64,000 bases of DNA, taken from assembly GCF_012295615.1 (NCBI RefSeq), contig NZ_CP051183.1, positions 749,001 through 813,000 of the forward strand. Direction: 5' to 3'. Positions 55,687-64,000 of this stretch are shown here, piece by piece. The notes beneath the pieces were generated by a model, which worked only from the letters and a program-made list of their open reading frames with translations, was not told the DNA's origin and searched no databases. Made by a program: the position numbers and the translations under genes. This DNA is from Bermanella marisrubri. Its GTDB lineage: Bacteria; Pseudomonadota; Gammaproteobacteria; Pseudomonadales; Oceanobacteraceae. Position 1 is the stretch's first letter, and each line of letters starts with the position of its first letter.

Positions 55687-56298
55687 ATGATGCTTTGGAT
55701 AAAAAACCAATACCAAAGTTACCAATCTACGCTACGACGTCTCCAACTGCTTGACGGTTTGGCACCGCTATTACTTCGGTTATATCTCGCTCCCGTAATG
55801 ATACAAGCAGGTTGGAACAAAATTGTCGGCTTCGAAGATACAGCAGCCTGGTTTGGTAATAGTGAGTGGGGCTTGGGACTTCCTTTTCCTGAATTATTAA
55901 CCGCCTTGGCAGCAGGTACGGAGTTTATTGGTGGGATTTTATTATTGCTAGGTTTGGCGACTAGACTGGTCGCCATTCCGCTGATGGTTACCATGCTGGT
56001 GGCCGCATTGACTGTTCATTGGGAAAACGGATGGCTTGCAATATCGGATGCCAGTAGTTGGCTAGCCAATGAGCGCATAATGGAAGCGCAAGATCGTTTA
56101 CAGGCTGGACGCTCGATACTCCAAGACCATGGACATTATGGTTGGCTAACTGAGAAAGGATCTTTTGTTATTTTGAATAACGGAGTTGAGTTTGCAGTTA
56201 CGTATTTCGTTATGTTGTTCAGTTTATTGTTTACTGGCGGTGGTCGCTATACCAGTGTCGACTATTTTGTTGATCAACAACTAAAAAAGACTATCTAA
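55687..56298 (+). CDS. hvfX: DoxX-family membrane protein, HvfX-like
   Basis: 203 residues from the ATG at 55687 (AGAAGG upstream; a TTG one codon earlier and another ATG one codon later are possible). DoxX features: APLLLRLYLAPVMIQAGWNK, FPELLTALAAGTEFIGGILL, LLGLATRLVAIPLMVTMLVA, about four membrane helices. Compared with plain DoxX it has an inserted loop (about 120-165) and a final helix. DoxX proteins accompany bufferin/HvfA-type copper peptides, and the name HvfX is used for such members. Exact role (maturation, electron supply or export) is not settled. Confidence 0.8.
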   Translation: MMLWIKNQYQSYQSTLRRLQLLDGLAPLLLRLYLAPVMIQAGWNKIVGFEDTAAWFGNSEWGLGLPFPELLTALAAGTEFIGGILLLLGLATRLVAIPLMVTMLVAALTVHWENGWLAISDASSWLANERIMEAQDRLQAGRSILQDHGHYGWLTEKGSFVILNNGVEFAVTYFVMLFSLLFTGGGRYTSVDYFVDQQLKKTI

Positions 56299-56391
56299 AA
56301 AGATCAACTAACGGTCAGTACATCTTTTTATAGTTCATGTTGAAAGAAAACGTGCGGTAGTCTCGCACCGCATGCTTTCTTTTCCAATCTA

Positions 56392-58755
56392 TTAGCGATT
56401 TTCTAAACGGTTATAATCTAAAAGACCATAATTCAAAGGGTCAAGTTTAGAAAATGATTTATGAATCGCGTCGCTATATTGCCAGAACTTCGGATCGGTT
56501 CGACGCACACCGAACTGGTCGATCAGTGCTTCGTAGTCTTGCTCGGTTTGAATGCTAGCAACTGTTTTAGCAAAGCGTTCTGCTTGCTGACTCTGAATGC
56601 GATAGAAGGCATTGGGATAAGCGGTAGCGATGTTAGGTAATATTGTTAAGTAATCCTCTTCTGGTAGACGATTTAACTCTTCATACAACAATCCTGTCAA
56701 ATTACTATGTCCACTGGCACGAAGTATTGTGTAGAGTTTTTGTGTATCTTCAATATATAGGATACTTGCTTCGGGCATAATAGAGGCCGTTTTTCCTCTT
56801 ACTGCATTAATCGAATTTAAGTCACTAATATCACTAGGTAGCTGGCTCTCAAGTTTAAACTTATCGCTCATTGCAGGGCTCAGTTTTTTATGTAAGCGAG
56901 CTAATAGCTCGGATTTAGGTTGCTCACTTTTGTATTGGATATTTGGTTCGGAAAGCATGTGTTTTTCATTAATTTCCAAATACTCTTTAACTTTATCGCC
57001 AGCGTCGCGATACCAATATTCCGATAGTCGTTTACGTTCATGTTGTGGTAATAAAGCTAAGAAGTTGGCTTCGCCTTCCATACGCAAAAAGTCCATATAT
57101 AAACGTGTCATTAACTGATGGCCAATGTTCCCATAAACATCAAACTCAGCCACCAGTAGATAGTGAATACGCTCTAATAATGGATAAGAAATAAGCCACG
57201 CGGTTTTTGGTTCTTGACCAACCCAACCTTTCACCACAGTCGAACTATCAAAATGACGCATGATGGTTAAAGCGGCATTGGGATTATGACCGTCACCGTC
57301 CCAAACAATATCCGTTGTCATACGCTTTTGATCTAAAAGGTTTTCTTCGATAGCTTTGTTTTTTGCTTTTAAGTAATCAGCATGCAGCGAGCTATAGCGC
57401 AACCAGTTAGTGGCAATTCCCGAGTTACTTTGCGCTTCACCCGGTAATCGCAAATTATTGCTTTGTTCACTTAAAAACTCAGCCAAGGCCGGATCGTCTT
57501 GATAATCTGGATCAACAAAGGCAACCCAGAAATGATCATCAATAACATTGAGAGCAATTTGCCCACGGCATACCGGTCCTTTTATAAAACCTTGAACAAT
57601 AAACTCGCTTTCTTGCAACATAAAACGATAGCGTGCTTCAACTGGTAATTGTTCGAATGCAATAAATGGGTTAGCAGCCACTTCAGGTTCATAACTTGGT
57701 AATTTATCTACTGTGTATTCAGGCTCGATAAATAATTCGTTAATCCAATCTAAACGTTCTTGATTTAATCGATACGGCATGTGGGTCTTGTGCACAATCG
57801 AGCGATCTATTTGCATTAAGCGATAATAAATTTGTTGTACATTTGGCTTGTCATAGGGACGTCGAGCGTTAACCGGTTTAATAGGAAAACCTGGTGGTGT
57901 AGCGGATCGTACCATTTTGAAAAAGAACTTTGGTTGCTGTTCAGGTTCAATATTTTTGAATAAAGGCAGGTCTGAAAAATACAGGTTTGCTAGGTATGTA
58001 TGCTCAAATACATAGCGCGCGGTTAATTGATGTTTATTGTCAGGCTTATTTAAAAAGGTCTCCCAAGTGGTGATCTGTTGCTTAATATCATCAGGCAACT
58101 CAGGTAGCTTCGGTAAAGGCGCGCCTTTTCTAATCCATTCTTTCAATATTTCATGCTCTTGCTGCTTCAACTCAGGTAATGCGTAAGGCATGCCCCACAA
58201 TGGCTGATTGCTGCGGTAATTAGCATATTCTTGTGGGGTCGGACACACTTCAGGGCGATCTAATCCCAAAGGGAAACGTTCATCTAACAGTTTATCTTTG
58301 GGCAAAGGATGTTCTTGTTTTTGTTCCAGCATTTGATAGAACAAACTATTTTCTAAATTCACCTCCGCGTTTTGTGTGCGATCGTTTAGTACGCTAAAAA
58401 ACCCTTTATTACGCCATTGTTCGGTTGATGTGGCATCGATACCAATACGTGTCGGGTCCACGGCAAGAATCCGGGTACCATCATAAACTCTTTGCTTGGT
58501 GGCACCACGCATAATGCCTTCGCTAGAAGAAAGCTTTAGCTGACAGGGGGCATCGTAGCAACCGTGGCAAACAACGCAGCGTTGCTCGATGATAGGCTCG
58601 ACTTGTTCGTGGTAATTGCTTGCGACAATGGAGTCGTTGTCGACGCGGCGATCAGAGACTACAACCTCTCCATACAGCTCACTTAGGTTGGGTTGCAAAA
58701 TGCCAACACTGGCACAACCGGCTAGGAATAAAATTAACAGAGTAGGTCTTAGCAT
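56392..58755 (-). CDS. cti: Fatty acid cis/trans isomerase
   Basis: 787 residues from the ATG at 58755, where the signal sequence begins; a 15-residue extension to 58800 would bury it. Lipobox-like LAGC (Cys14) and a heme c motif Cys60-x2-Cys63-His64 (RCVVCHGCYDAPCQLKL) are followed by the large Cti domain (GATKQRVYDGTRILAVDPTR, FPLGLDRPEVCPT, TPPGFPIKPVNARRPY). It converts cis to trans unsaturated acyl chains in the membrane to stiffen it under solvent or heat stress. Periplasmic. Divergent from the crotonase gene. Confidence 0.92.
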   Translation of the reverse strand: MLRPTLLILFLAGCASVGILQPNLSELYGEVVVSDRRVDNDSIVASNYHEQVEPIIEQRCVVCHGCYDAPCQLKLSSSEGIMRGATKQRVYDGTRILAVDPTRIGIDATSTEQWRNKGFFSVLNDRTQNAEVNLENSLFYQMLEQKQEHPLPKDKLLDERFPLGLDRPEVCPTPQEYANYRSNQPLWGMPYALPELKQQEHEILKEWIRKGAPLPKLPELPDDIKQQITTWETFLNKPDNKHQLTARYVFEHTYLANLYFSDLPLFKNIEPEQQPKFFFKMVRSATPPGFPIKPVNARRPYDKPNVQQIYYRLMQIDRSIVHKTHMPYRLNQERLDWINELFIEPEYTVDKLPSYEPEVAANPFIAFEQLPVEARYRFMLQESEFIVQGFIKGPVCRGQIALNVIDDHFWVAFVDPDYQDDPALAEFLSEQSNNLRLPGEAQSNSGIATNWLRYSSLHADYLKAKNKAIEENLLDQKRMTTDIVWDGDGHNPNAALTIMRHFDSSTVVKGWVGQEPKTAWLISYPLLERIHYLLVAEFDVYGNIGHQLMTRLYMDFLRMEGEANFLALLPQHERKRLSEYWYRDAGDKVKEYLEINEKHMLSEPNIQYKSEQPKSELLARLHKKLSPAMSDKFKLESQLPSDISDLNSINAVRGKTASIMPEASILYIEDTQKLYTILRASGHSNLTGLLYEELNRLPEEDYLTILPNIATAYPNAFYRIQSQQAERFAKTVASIQTEQDYEALIDQFGVRRTDPKFWQYSDAIHKSFSKLDPLNYGLLDYNRLENR

Positions 58756-58908
58756 GATATTAGGGCCGCCATAAAAAGCGGAGCAGTGTAGCGGCAACAT
58801 TGATCACTGCAATCCTCGATCAATTAGAGTGTGCCGTTTTTCACTTTCATCCGCGTAAAGTTTGTGAAATCATCCCCTATACGAACAAAAAAGAAAAGAC
58901 GATGAGTT

Positions 58909-59751
58909 ATGACGGCTACTACCCTGATAAAACAAGAACAAAGCGCAAAGCGAGTCGTGCTTGAAGTCAAAGACGCGATTGCTTATGTCACCCTAAACCG
59001 CCCAGAGAAGCACAATGGCTTAGATAAGCAGATGTTTATTGAGATGGTGGCCACGGCAAAACAAATTCGTAAAGATCGTCGTATTCGCGCTGTGGTGATG
59101 AAAGGAGAAGGCCCATCGTTTTGTGCCGGCTTAGATTTCGCTGCGGTCAGCAAGAACCCTAGCATGATTCCTAAGTTCTTCGCCAAGCTGCCATGGAGCA
59201 AGGACAACATGTTCCAACGGGTTGCTCACATATGGCGCGACCTACCCGTTCCCGTCATTGCAGCGATACATGGCAATTGCTTTGGCGGTGGCATGCAGAT
59301 TGTCCTAGCGTGCGATTATCGCATTTCAACGCCGGATGCCAATTTATCTATCTTGGAGATGAAATGGGGGCTTATTCCAGATATGAGTGGCATGGTCACG
59401 CTTTCCCGTTTAACGCGTATCGATATTGCCCAAGAACTCACCATGACAGGGCGCTTCTTTAGCGGTGAAGAGGGTGCAGAGTACGGTATTATTAGCCGAG
59501 TGAGCCAAGATCCGGTGGCAGAAGCCACTGAACTAGCGCAAACCATTGCGACAAAGAGCCCAGATGCAGTCGCGGCAACCAAATACTTGTTCAAGAAAAC
59601 GTGGAAAAAAGATACGCGCGGTGCGCTTTTATGGGAGCGACTCACCCAATTACGTTTATTGGGGCGCAAAAATCAACGCATTGCTATGGCCAATGGCTTG
59701 GCGAAAGACAAAGAACCTAAGCCTTTCTTGGATCGAACGTCCTTTAAATAA
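58909..59751 (+). CDS. Enoyl-CoA hydratase/isomerase (crotonase) family protein
   Basis: 280 residues. Crotonase fold: VTLNRPEKHNGLDKQMFIEM, oxyanion-hole segments GPSFCAGLDF and AIHGNCFGGGMQIVLACDYR, then LEMKWGLIPDMSGMVTLSRL. The Asp in IPDMSG, where hydratases have Glu, recalls dienoyl-CoA isomerases, so isomerase activity is as likely as hydratase. Probably fatty-acid beta-oxidation, in keeping with the acyl-CoA dehydrogenases downstream. Own terminator. Confidence 0.85.
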   Translation: MTATTLIKQEQSAKRVVLEVKDAIAYVTLNRPEKHNGLDKQMFIEMVATAKQIRKDRRIRAVVMKGEGPSFCAGLDFAAVSKNPSMIPKFFAKLPWSKDNMFQRVAHIWRDLPVPVIAAIHGNCFGGGMQIVLACDYRISTPDANLSILEMKWGLIPDMSGMVTLSRLTRIDIAQELTMTGRFFSGEEGAEYGIISRVSQDPVAEATELAQTIATKSPDAVAATKYLFKKTWKKDTRGALLWERLTQLRLLGRKNQRIAMANGLAKDKEPKPFLDRTSFK

Positions 59752-59776
59752 CCGAGCCGCATGGCGAAATTATTCT

Positions 59777-59803
59777 AAAAGCTGCTTTCGGGCAGCTTTT
59801 TCG
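59777..59803 (+). terminator. Terminator after crotonase gene
   Basis: Stem AAGCTGC / GCAGCTT with a 6-base loop followed by T5, about 27 bases after the stop. Confidence 0.8.
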
Positions 59804-59942
59804 TTATATCGCGCCAAATATCCCCTCAATCCCTTATATTCTGGGCTTTAGCACAAAGAATAATGAGGGAATTCCCACCTTGATTCTCAGTCTTTGTAGC
59901 TATACTTGTGGATTATTTGCGCAAATATGCGCGCGCGAATGC

Positions 59943-59971
59943 TTGACAAGTTTTGGTTGCAAACGTATGTT
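59943..59971 (+). promoter_or_regulatory. Sigma-70 promoter of acyl-CoA dehydrogenase gene
   Basis: -35 TTGACA (59943-59948) and -10 TATGTT (59966-59971) with a 17-bp spacer. The -10 is covered by PsrA-like boxes, fitting repression. Confidence 0.65.
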
Positions 59972-59988
59972 TCAAACACTTGTTTGAA
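59960..59988. promoter_or_regulatory. Two overlapping PsrA-type operators
   Basis: CAAAC-GTAT-GTTTC (59960-59973) and CAAAC-ACTT-GTTTG (59973-59986) both match the PsrA consensus (G/C)AAAC-N2-4-GTTT(G/C). The second is extended to TTCAAACACTTGTTTGAA. They overlap the -10 and the expected start site. In pseudomonads the TetR-type PsrA represses fatty-acid oxidation genes and is released by long-chain fatty acyl ligands. Confidence 0.72.
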
Positions 59989-60078
59989 GACAACCTGCTT
60001 GAGGCTCCCATTTGGGAGTGGCAGTGTAAATATTAACCGGCTCTGATGAGAGACCCCAAAGTAGGCTAAGAGGTTACC

Positions 60079-61884
60079 ATGCCAGAATATAAAGCCCCCT
60101 TACGCGAAATCAAATTCGTAATGGACGAAGTCTTGGATATGCCAAGTCACTACGCCAAGATCCCTGCATTCGCTGATGTTGCTACTCCAGATATGGTTGA
60201 AGCCATCATTAACGAAGGCGCCAAGTTCTGCGAAAATGTATTGGCTCCTCTAAACCGTGTTGGTGACGAAGAAGGTTGTACTCGTCACGAAGATGGTTCT
60301 GTAACAACGCCAACTGGCTTTAAAGAAGCATACCAACAGTTCGTAGAGGGCGGCTGGCCTTCACTTGCTCACGAAGAGCAATACGGCGGTCAAGGCCTAC
60401 CTGAGTCTCTAGGTACGGTTATGTCTGAAATGGTTGGTACTTCTAACTGGTCGTGGGGCATGTACCCAGGTCTATCTCACGGCGCTATGAATACTCTAGC
60501 GAGCTGGGGTACTGACGAACAAAAAGAAACTTACCTGACTAAACTAGTAAGTGGTGAGTGGACGGGTACCATGTGTCTAACTGAGCCTCATTGTGGTTCT
60601 GACCTAGGTATCCTTAAAACTAAAGCTGAGCCAAATGCAGACGGTTCTTACTCTATCAGCGGTACTAAGATCTTTATCTCTGCTGGTGAACACGACATGG
60701 CTGAGAACATTGTTCACATCGTTCTAGCTCGTCTACCTGGTGCACCAGAAGGTACCAAAGGTATTTCTCTATTTATCGTTCCTAAGTTCAACGTTGCTGA
60801 AGACGGTTCTGTTGCTGATCGCAACGCAGTCGTTTGTGGTTCAATCGAGCACAAAATGGGTATCCACGGTAACGCCACTTGTGTAATGAACTTCGACGGT
60901 GCCAAAGGTTACTTGATCGGACCTGAGAACAAAGGTCTAAACTGCATGTTCACCTTTATGAACACTGCACGTATCGGTACTGCACTACAGGGTGCTACTG
61001 CAGCTGAAGGTTCTTACCAAGGTGCACTAGCCTACGCTAAAGATCGTTTAGCGATGCGTTCTTTGACCGGTCCTAAGGCTCCTGAAAAAGCAGCTGACCC
61101 AATCATCGTTCACCCAGACGTACGTCGCATGCTTCTAACTCAGAAAGCCTTCGCCGAAGGTGGTCGTGCGCTTGTATACCTAGCGGCACAGCAAAACGAC
61201 ATCGTGCACAAAGGTGAAAGCGAAGAAGAGCGTAAAGCAGCTGACGAACTACTTGGCTTCCTAACGCCAATTGCTAAAGCATTCCTAACTGAAGTAGGTT
61301 GTGAAGCGACTAACCTAGGTGTTCAGGTATTCGGTGGTCACGGTTTCATCGCTGAGTGGGGCATGGAACAGCTAGTACGTGATGCTAAAATCTCGACTAT
61401 CTACGAAGGTACTACAGGTATCCAAGCACTTGACCTACTAGGCCGTAAAGTATTGATGTCTCAGGGTCAGTCTCTGAAGAACTTCACTAAGATCGTTCAC
61501 AAGTTCTGCCAAGCAGAAGAAGGTAACGAAGAGCTTGCACCGTTCATCACTAAGTTGAACGAGTACAACAAAGAGTGGGGCGATGTGACCATGAAGATCG
61601 GTATGTCTGCTATGAAGAACCGTGATGAAGTAGGTTCTGCATCTGTTGATTACCTAATGTACTCTGGTTACGTAACATTGGCTTACCTATGGGCGAAAAT
61701 GGCAAAAGTTGCTCAAGACGCTCTAGCTAATGGCACTAGCGAAGAAGACTTCTACAAAGCGAAGCTAACTACTGCACGCTTCTACTTCACTCGTATCTTG
61801 CCACGTGCTAAGGCTCACGCTGAGTCTATGGTTGCAGGCGCTGATACGCTAATGGATCTTCCAGAAGAACACTTCGCGTTCTAA
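60079..61884 (+). CDS. Acyl-CoA dehydrogenase, long (about 600-residue) type
   Basis: 601 residues. Acyl-CoA dehydrogenase core with TMCLTEPHCGSDLGILKTKA, SGTKIFISAGEHDMAENI, GSIEHKMGIHGNATCVMNFD, and the catalytic Glu in ISTIYEGTTGIQALDLLGRK. The extra C-terminal domain is typical of the FadE/DmdC-like class (Pseudomonas PA0506/0508 type). FAD-dependent; introduces the alpha-beta double bond in acyl-CoA. DmdC (methylmercaptopropionyl-CoA) activity is an alternative. Codon use is strongly biased (many CTA Leu, GGT Gly), suggesting high expression. AGAGGTTACC precedes the ATG. Confidence 0.92.
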   Translation: MPEYKAPLREIKFVMDEVLDMPSHYAKIPAFADVATPDMVEAIINEGAKFCENVLAPLNRVGDEEGCTRHEDGSVTTPTGFKEAYQQFVEGGWPSLAHEEQYGGQGLPESLGTVMSEMVGTSNWSWGMYPGLSHGAMNTLASWGTDEQKETYLTKLVSGEWTGTMCLTEPHCGSDLGILKTKAEPNADGSYSISGTKIFISAGEHDMAENIVHIVLARLPGAPEGTKGISLFIVPKFNVAEDGSVADRNAVVCGSIEHKMGIHGNATCVMNFDGAKGYLIGPENKGLNCMFTFMNTARIGTALQGATAAEGSYQGALAYAKDRLAMRSLTGPKAPEKAADPIIVHPDVRRMLLTQKAFAEGGRALVYLAAQQNDIVHKGESEEERKAADELLGFLTPIAKAFLTEVGCEATNLGVQVFGGHGFIAEWGMEQLVRDAKISTIYEGTTGIQALDLLGRKVLMSQGQSLKNFTKIVHKFCQAEEGNEELAPFITKLNEYNKEWGDVTMKIGMSAMKNRDEVGSASVDYLMYSGYVTLAYLWAKMAKVAQDALANGTSEEDFYKAKLTTARFYFTRILPRAKAHAESMVAGADTLMDLPEEHFAF

Positions 61885-61902
61885 TGAAAGACCGTTAGGC
61901 GA

Positions 61903-61935
61903 AAAAACCGCAGCTTTTTAGCTGCGGTTTTTTTA
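61903..61935 (+). terminator. Terminator after first acyl-CoA dehydrogenase gene
   Basis: Stem AACCGCAGCT / AGCTGCGGTT with loop TTTT, followed by T tract, 18 bases after the stop. The next dehydrogenase therefore has its own promoter. Confidence 0.9.
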
Positions 61936-62141
61936 TGTCTTGCGACGGATATTGTTGGAAAAACAACCAAATTATTTATTGAATTGTCCATTTTAAGTAT
62001 CGAAAAGGGATAAAAACCGCTAAAAACGGGAATTTTTCGAGGAATGGTGTAGAATACGCCACGCTTAAAAACAGGGCTGGGTGACGTTAGCGCACAACGT
62101 ATACGCCAAACGCCACACCAACGGAATAAAGAGGATCTGAT

Positions 62142-63926
62142 ATGCCTGAATATAAAGCTCCCTTGCGCGACATGCGCTTCTTGTTAAACGAAGTATTTGA
62201 TGCACCAAGCATGTGGGCAGAAAACCCACGTCTAGCCGAAGCGGTAGATCCAGATACAGCGGACGCCATTCTAGAAGAAGCAGGCAAAATCGCCTCTCAA
62301 GTATTAGCACCTCTTAACCGTGAAGGTGATGAGCACAGCTCTAAGTGGAACGATGGTGAAGTAACCGCACCTCCAGGCTTTAAAGAAGCATACCAAACCT
62401 ACTGCGAAGGCGGCTGGGGCGGTCTAGGCGGTAACCCAGAATTTGGCGGTATGGGTATGCCTAAGATGCTTGTGGGCCAGGTGGAAGAAATGGTTCAGGG
62501 TTCAAACATCTCATTCGGTCTAGCGCCAATGCTAACAGCCGGTGCCTGTCTTTCTTTGAATGCACACGGCAGCCAAGAGCTAAAAGAAAAATACCTACCT
62601 AACATGTACTCTGGCCAATGGTCAGGTGCCATGGACTTAACTGAGCCACACTGTGGTACAGACCTAGGTATTATCCGTACAAAAGCGGAACCACAAGCAG
62701 ACGGTTCTTATGCCATTTCTGGTACTAAGATCTTCATCACTTGGGGTGAGCACGACATGGCGGAGAACATCATCCACCTAGTGCTAGCCAAGCTACCAGA
62801 TGCGCCTGCTGGTCCTAAAGGTATCTCTCTATTCCTAGTGCCTAAGTACCTTGTAAACGAAGACGGTTCACTTGGCGAGAAGAACACCATGGGTTGTGGT
62901 TCGATTGAACACAAAATGGGTATCAAGGGTTCAGCCACTTGTGTTATGAACTATGACGGCGCGAAAGGCTGGTTAGTAGGTGAAGTAAACAAAGGTCTAG
63001 CGGCCATGTTCACCATGATGAACTACGAGCGTGTTGCGGTAGGTATCCAAGGTTTGGGTGTGGCTGAGAACTCTTATCAGAACGCCGTATTATACGCCAA
63101 TGATCGTCTACAAAGCCGTGCACCAACAGGCAAGCAATTCCCAGAGAAAGCGGCAGACCCAATCATTGTTCACCCAGACGTGCGTCGTATGCTAATGACC
63201 ATGCGTGCTAACACCGAAGGTTCTCGTGCGTTCTCTACTTATGCGTCTCGCTGGTTAGACCTTGCCAAGTTCTCTGAAGACGAAGACGTGCGTAAAAACG
63301 CAGAAGCCATGGTGGCCTTGCTAACGCCAGTGGTTAAGTCTTTCCTAACCGACTTAGCACTTGAAAGTGCTATCGAAGGTCAGCAAGTATTTGGTGGTCA
63401 CGGTTTCATTCGCGAGTGGGGTCAAGAGCAGCACGTACGTGACATCCGTATCACTCAGATTTACGAAGGTACAAACGGTATCCAGTCTCTTGACTTGATC
63501 GGCCGTAAGATCGCTGCCAATGGTGGTGCGTCCTACCGTATCTTCGCTGAAGAAATTCAGCAGTACATTGCGTCTCAAGAAGGCAATGACAAAATGGCTG
63601 AATTTATCAATCCATTGAAAGCAGCGATTGCAAACCTAACTGAATTGACTGAGTGGGTGATGGATAAAGCGCAAAACAATCCAAATGAGATTGGTGCGTC
63701 TTCTGTTGAATACTTGAAAGTGTTCGGTTACACATCTTTCGCTTATATGTATGCAATGAAAGCAGAAAAAGCATTAGAGAAAGAAGGTTCTGAACCTTTC
63801 TATGCTAACAAGCTAGCCACTGCTCGTTTCTTTGTTAAGCGTTTGCTTCCAAAATATATTTCACTAACTGAAGCAGTGAAAGGCGGAGCAGATTGTCTAT
63901 ACGAAATGGCAGCTGATCAATTTTAA
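62142..63926 (+). CDS. Acyl-CoA dehydrogenase, paralogue of the preceding gene
   Basis: 594 residues, highly similar along its full length to the protein at 60079: same start MPEYKAPLRD, DLTEPHCGTDLGIIRTKA, GSIEHKMGIKGSATCVMNYD, QVFGGHGFIREWG and the catalytic Glu in ITQIYEGTNGIQSLDLIGRK. A tandem duplication is likely. AAGAGGATCTGAT precedes the ATG. I see no PsrA-like box in its upstream region, so regulation may differ. Substrate chain length may also differ but is not readable. Confidence 0.92.
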   Translation: MPEYKAPLRDMRFLLNEVFDAPSMWAENPRLAEAVDPDTADAILEEAGKIASQVLAPLNREGDEHSSKWNDGEVTAPPGFKEAYQTYCEGGWGGLGGNPEFGGMGMPKMLVGQVEEMVQGSNISFGLAPMLTAGACLSLNAHGSQELKEKYLPNMYSGQWSGAMDLTEPHCGTDLGIIRTKAEPQADGSYAISGTKIFITWGEHDMAENIIHLVLAKLPDAPAGPKGISLFLVPKYLVNEDGSLGEKNTMGCGSIEHKMGIKGSATCVMNYDGAKGWLVGEVNKGLAAMFTMMNYERVAVGIQGLGVAENSYQNAVLYANDRLQSRAPTGKQFPEKAADPIIVHPDVRRMLMTMRANTEGSRAFSTYASRWLDLAKFSEDEDVRKNAEAMVALLTPVVKSFLTDLALESAIEGQQVFGGHGFIREWGQEQHVRDIRITQIYEGTNGIQSLDLIGRKIAANGGASYRIFAEEIQQYIASQEGNDKMAEFINPLKAAIANLTELTEWVMDKAQNNPNEIGASSVEYLKVFGYTSFAYMYAMKAEKALEKEGSEPFYANKLATARFFVKRLLPKYISLTEAVKGGADCLYEMAADQF

Positions 63927-63963
63927 TTGATGGCGGTTAGCCAGAATATGGCTAGCAAAGTCT

Positions 63964-63983
63964 GGGTTACTTTCTTGTAACCC
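63964..63983. terminator. Inverted repeat after second acyl-CoA dehydrogenase gene
   Basis: GGGTTAC / GTAACCC with a 6-base loop, 38 bases after the stop. No T run follows on the plus strand within the window, so terminator function is uncertain. Confidence 0.4.
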
Positions 63984-64000
63984 TATAAAAAAGCCGAATC

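Larger units (their letters stand above)
59752..60078. other. Intergenic region before the first acyl-CoA dehydrogenase
   Basis: No gene. It holds the crotonase terminator, a sigma-70 promoter, two PsrA-like boxes and a leader of about 100 bases before the ATG at 60079. Confidence 0.8.

Overview
The window looks like chromosome of a marine, Oceanospirillales-like gammaproteobacterium of moderate to low GC. The clues are the gammaproteobacterial order murJ-ribF-ileS-lspA-fkpB-ispH, pncC-recA-recX with a LexA box, PsrA-type operators at an acyl-CoA dehydrogenase gene, and a bacterial D-glucuronyl C5-epimerase homologue. From memory, a Bermanella marisrubri protein of that family was shown to have activity, so Bermanella or a close relative is my best guess. 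No database could be searched.

Region 1 (1-18.8 kb) is an ABC-transporter-dependent (group 2/3-like) capsule locus. It holds export genes (kpsE, truncated at the left edge, and kpsD), UDP-ManNAcA synthesis (wecB, wecC), glycosyltransferases including a 1290-residue multi-module protein, a polymer C5-epimerase homologue, an SGNH-like DUF6270 protein, an alpha/beta hydrolase-like protein with a CRP-type site in front, a convergent GT-A transferase, and the Kdo-linker genes kdsA, kpsC and kpsS. A PagL-type lipid A deacylase closes the region. The stretch around 9.9-12.0 kb is strikingly AT-rich, which fits acquired serotype genes.

Region 2 (19.1-42 kb) is mostly housekeeping: rpsT, the murJ-to-ispH cluster, ppnN, a CBS protein, a DUF2057 lipoprotein, purU, a TonB-like protein, a NUDIX hydrolase, a YchJ-type protein, a DUF3549 protein, cobS, pncC-recA-recX and several lipoproteins. 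It contains a heptanucleotide repeat hairpin at 27.0 kb, a cluster of DnaA boxes in an AT-rich gap at 36.1-36.3 kb, and a second palindrome in front of recA that looks like an SOS box split by 16 bp.

Region 3 (42-56.3 kb) is accessory and stress-related. It has a large lipoprotein, a TVP38/flavin-disulfide-oxidoreductase fusion, a PhoX-like lipoprotein with a diheme protein, and an arsenic operon (arsC-arsR fusion, acr3, GAPDH, arsJ). It also has an ECF-like sigma gene divergent from a small zinc-finger anti-sigma-like gene, followed by a secreted peptide with ten EGKCG motifs and a DoxX/HvfX protein. The peptide resembles precursors of copper-binding oxazolone/thioamide RiPPs, but the usual MNIO (DUF692) modifying enzyme and its partner are not in the window. 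This is the most interesting system here.

Region 4 (56.4-64 kb) covers lipid metabolism: cis/trans fatty acid isomerase (cti), a crotonase, and two long acyl-CoA dehydrogenases, the first with two overlapping PsrA-like boxes on its promoter.
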